In this document: one piece after another, positions 23,803 to 24,436 of the stretch | Layout of the letters: each line of letters starts with the position of its first letter | How positions within the stretch are numbered: position 1 is the first letter of the stretch | NCBI RefSeq assembly: GCF_000485595.1 | Contig: NW_014577528.1 | Span: 158,392 to 182,827 of the forward strand | Direction of reading: 5' to 3' | Source of the DNA: Priapulus caudatus | Taxonomy: Eukaryota; Priapulida; Priapulimorpha; Priapulimorphida; Priapulidae | Length of the DNA: 24,436 bases | Notes under the pieces: model-generated | The model's database searches: none | The model's input: the letters and a program-made list of their open reading frames with translations, nothing else | Told to the model about the DNA's origin: nothing | Program-made: the position numbers and the translations under genes

Positions 23803-24152
23803 CCGTACGTACGTTCACACGTACAGATCCAGCGTGCTATCACTGCTGCTGTATAAACACGAATGAATCGCTGCTTACGCAAACCGTATAATGGCACCAC
23901 CAGGGATAGCACCGCTTCGACTAGGGAATTAAGTCATTAATTACTGACGAATACAGAGAGACGCACGAACACCTGGTGCGAGATCACCGATGGCAAACTG
24001 CGCTGCGATTATGACCGCCCACATTCACCACTCCATCGAGCGGAGAGGGAGGCAGAGAGAATATAGAGAGTATAAATGAGAGGGAGAGCGGAACGAGAGA
24101 GGCAAAAGGAGGCGAGAACGCGAAATGAAAAAAGCGCGAATATGAAATCGGG
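23419..24152. other. upstream intronic or intergenic stretch with GA tract
   Basis: It holds a 10-bp tandem repeat (23469-23528) and GA-rich sequence (about 23634-23802). No upstream exon of the minus-strand gene could be supported here. Confidence 0.4.
23469..23528. repeat. 10-bp tandem repeat CTCGTGTAAC, six copies
   Basis: Six head-to-tail units alternate the endings TAAC and TATC, with few substitutions. Confidence 0.85.

Positions 24153-24436
<284 letters not shown>

Noticed and set aside
23883-23935. Minus-strand candidate exon between CCCTAG and TTGC|GTAAGC as the missing upstream exon of the DUF1647-like gene.
   Set aside because: One frame has the right phase, but the translation lacks the expected family sequence before C-L-Y-R-R-F.

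Overview
The window is nuclear DNA from an intron-rich, repeat-rich animal, most likely a marine invertebrate. Phase-consistent GT-AG introns, AATAAA signals, abundant microsatellites and short non-autonomous transposon-like elements all point to a metazoan. The phylum cannot be fixed from sequence alone. No prokaryotic operon, CRISPR array or RNA gene was recognised.

Three genes are supported. (1) Plus strand, 3141-13421: an oligopeptidase A-like M3 zinc metallopeptidase. Seventeen exons (4709-13421) join in perfect phase to give 686 residues ending in a normal C-terminus. A candidate first exon (3141-3241), behind a CRE and an inverted CCAAT box, would bring it to about 720 residues. An AATAAA lies at 13841. 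(2) Plus strand, 16901-20909: an unrecognised gene for a probably secreted protein. It has a signal-peptide exon and two later exons that are collinear duplicates sharing L-F-S-P-x-I-L-D-x-L. Its introns are filled with satellite DNA. (3) Minus strand, 23418-21551: the last four exons of a gene whose protein carries W-M-D-A-S-x-R-F and C-H-R-Y-D-x-S-A-L. It resembles the uncharacterised animal DUF1647 type, and its 5' part is not found. Genes 2 and 3 converge tail to tail.

Layout: 1-3000 holds no recognisable gene. 3000-13850 is the peptidase gene, with a 335-bp inverted-repeat element in intron 1 and a hairpin-headed dispersed repeat in intron 2. 13850-15540 holds a TA-flanked MITE-like element, a SINE-like fragment and a CTAT microsatellite. 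15770-16830 is a kilobase of mixed triplet repeats just upstream of gene 2. Its introns hold GGATG/GATA arrays, a 17-bp minisatellite that begins at a splice donor, and a second SINE-like copy. 21551-23418 is gene 3, whose introns carry a foldback element, a CA array and a 26-bp perfect palindrome. The right edge is a pure GA array.

The genes show no common pathway. The most interesting points are the duplicated-exon secreted gene, the minisatellite that multiplies its 5' splice site, and active-site-loop substitutions in the peptidase.
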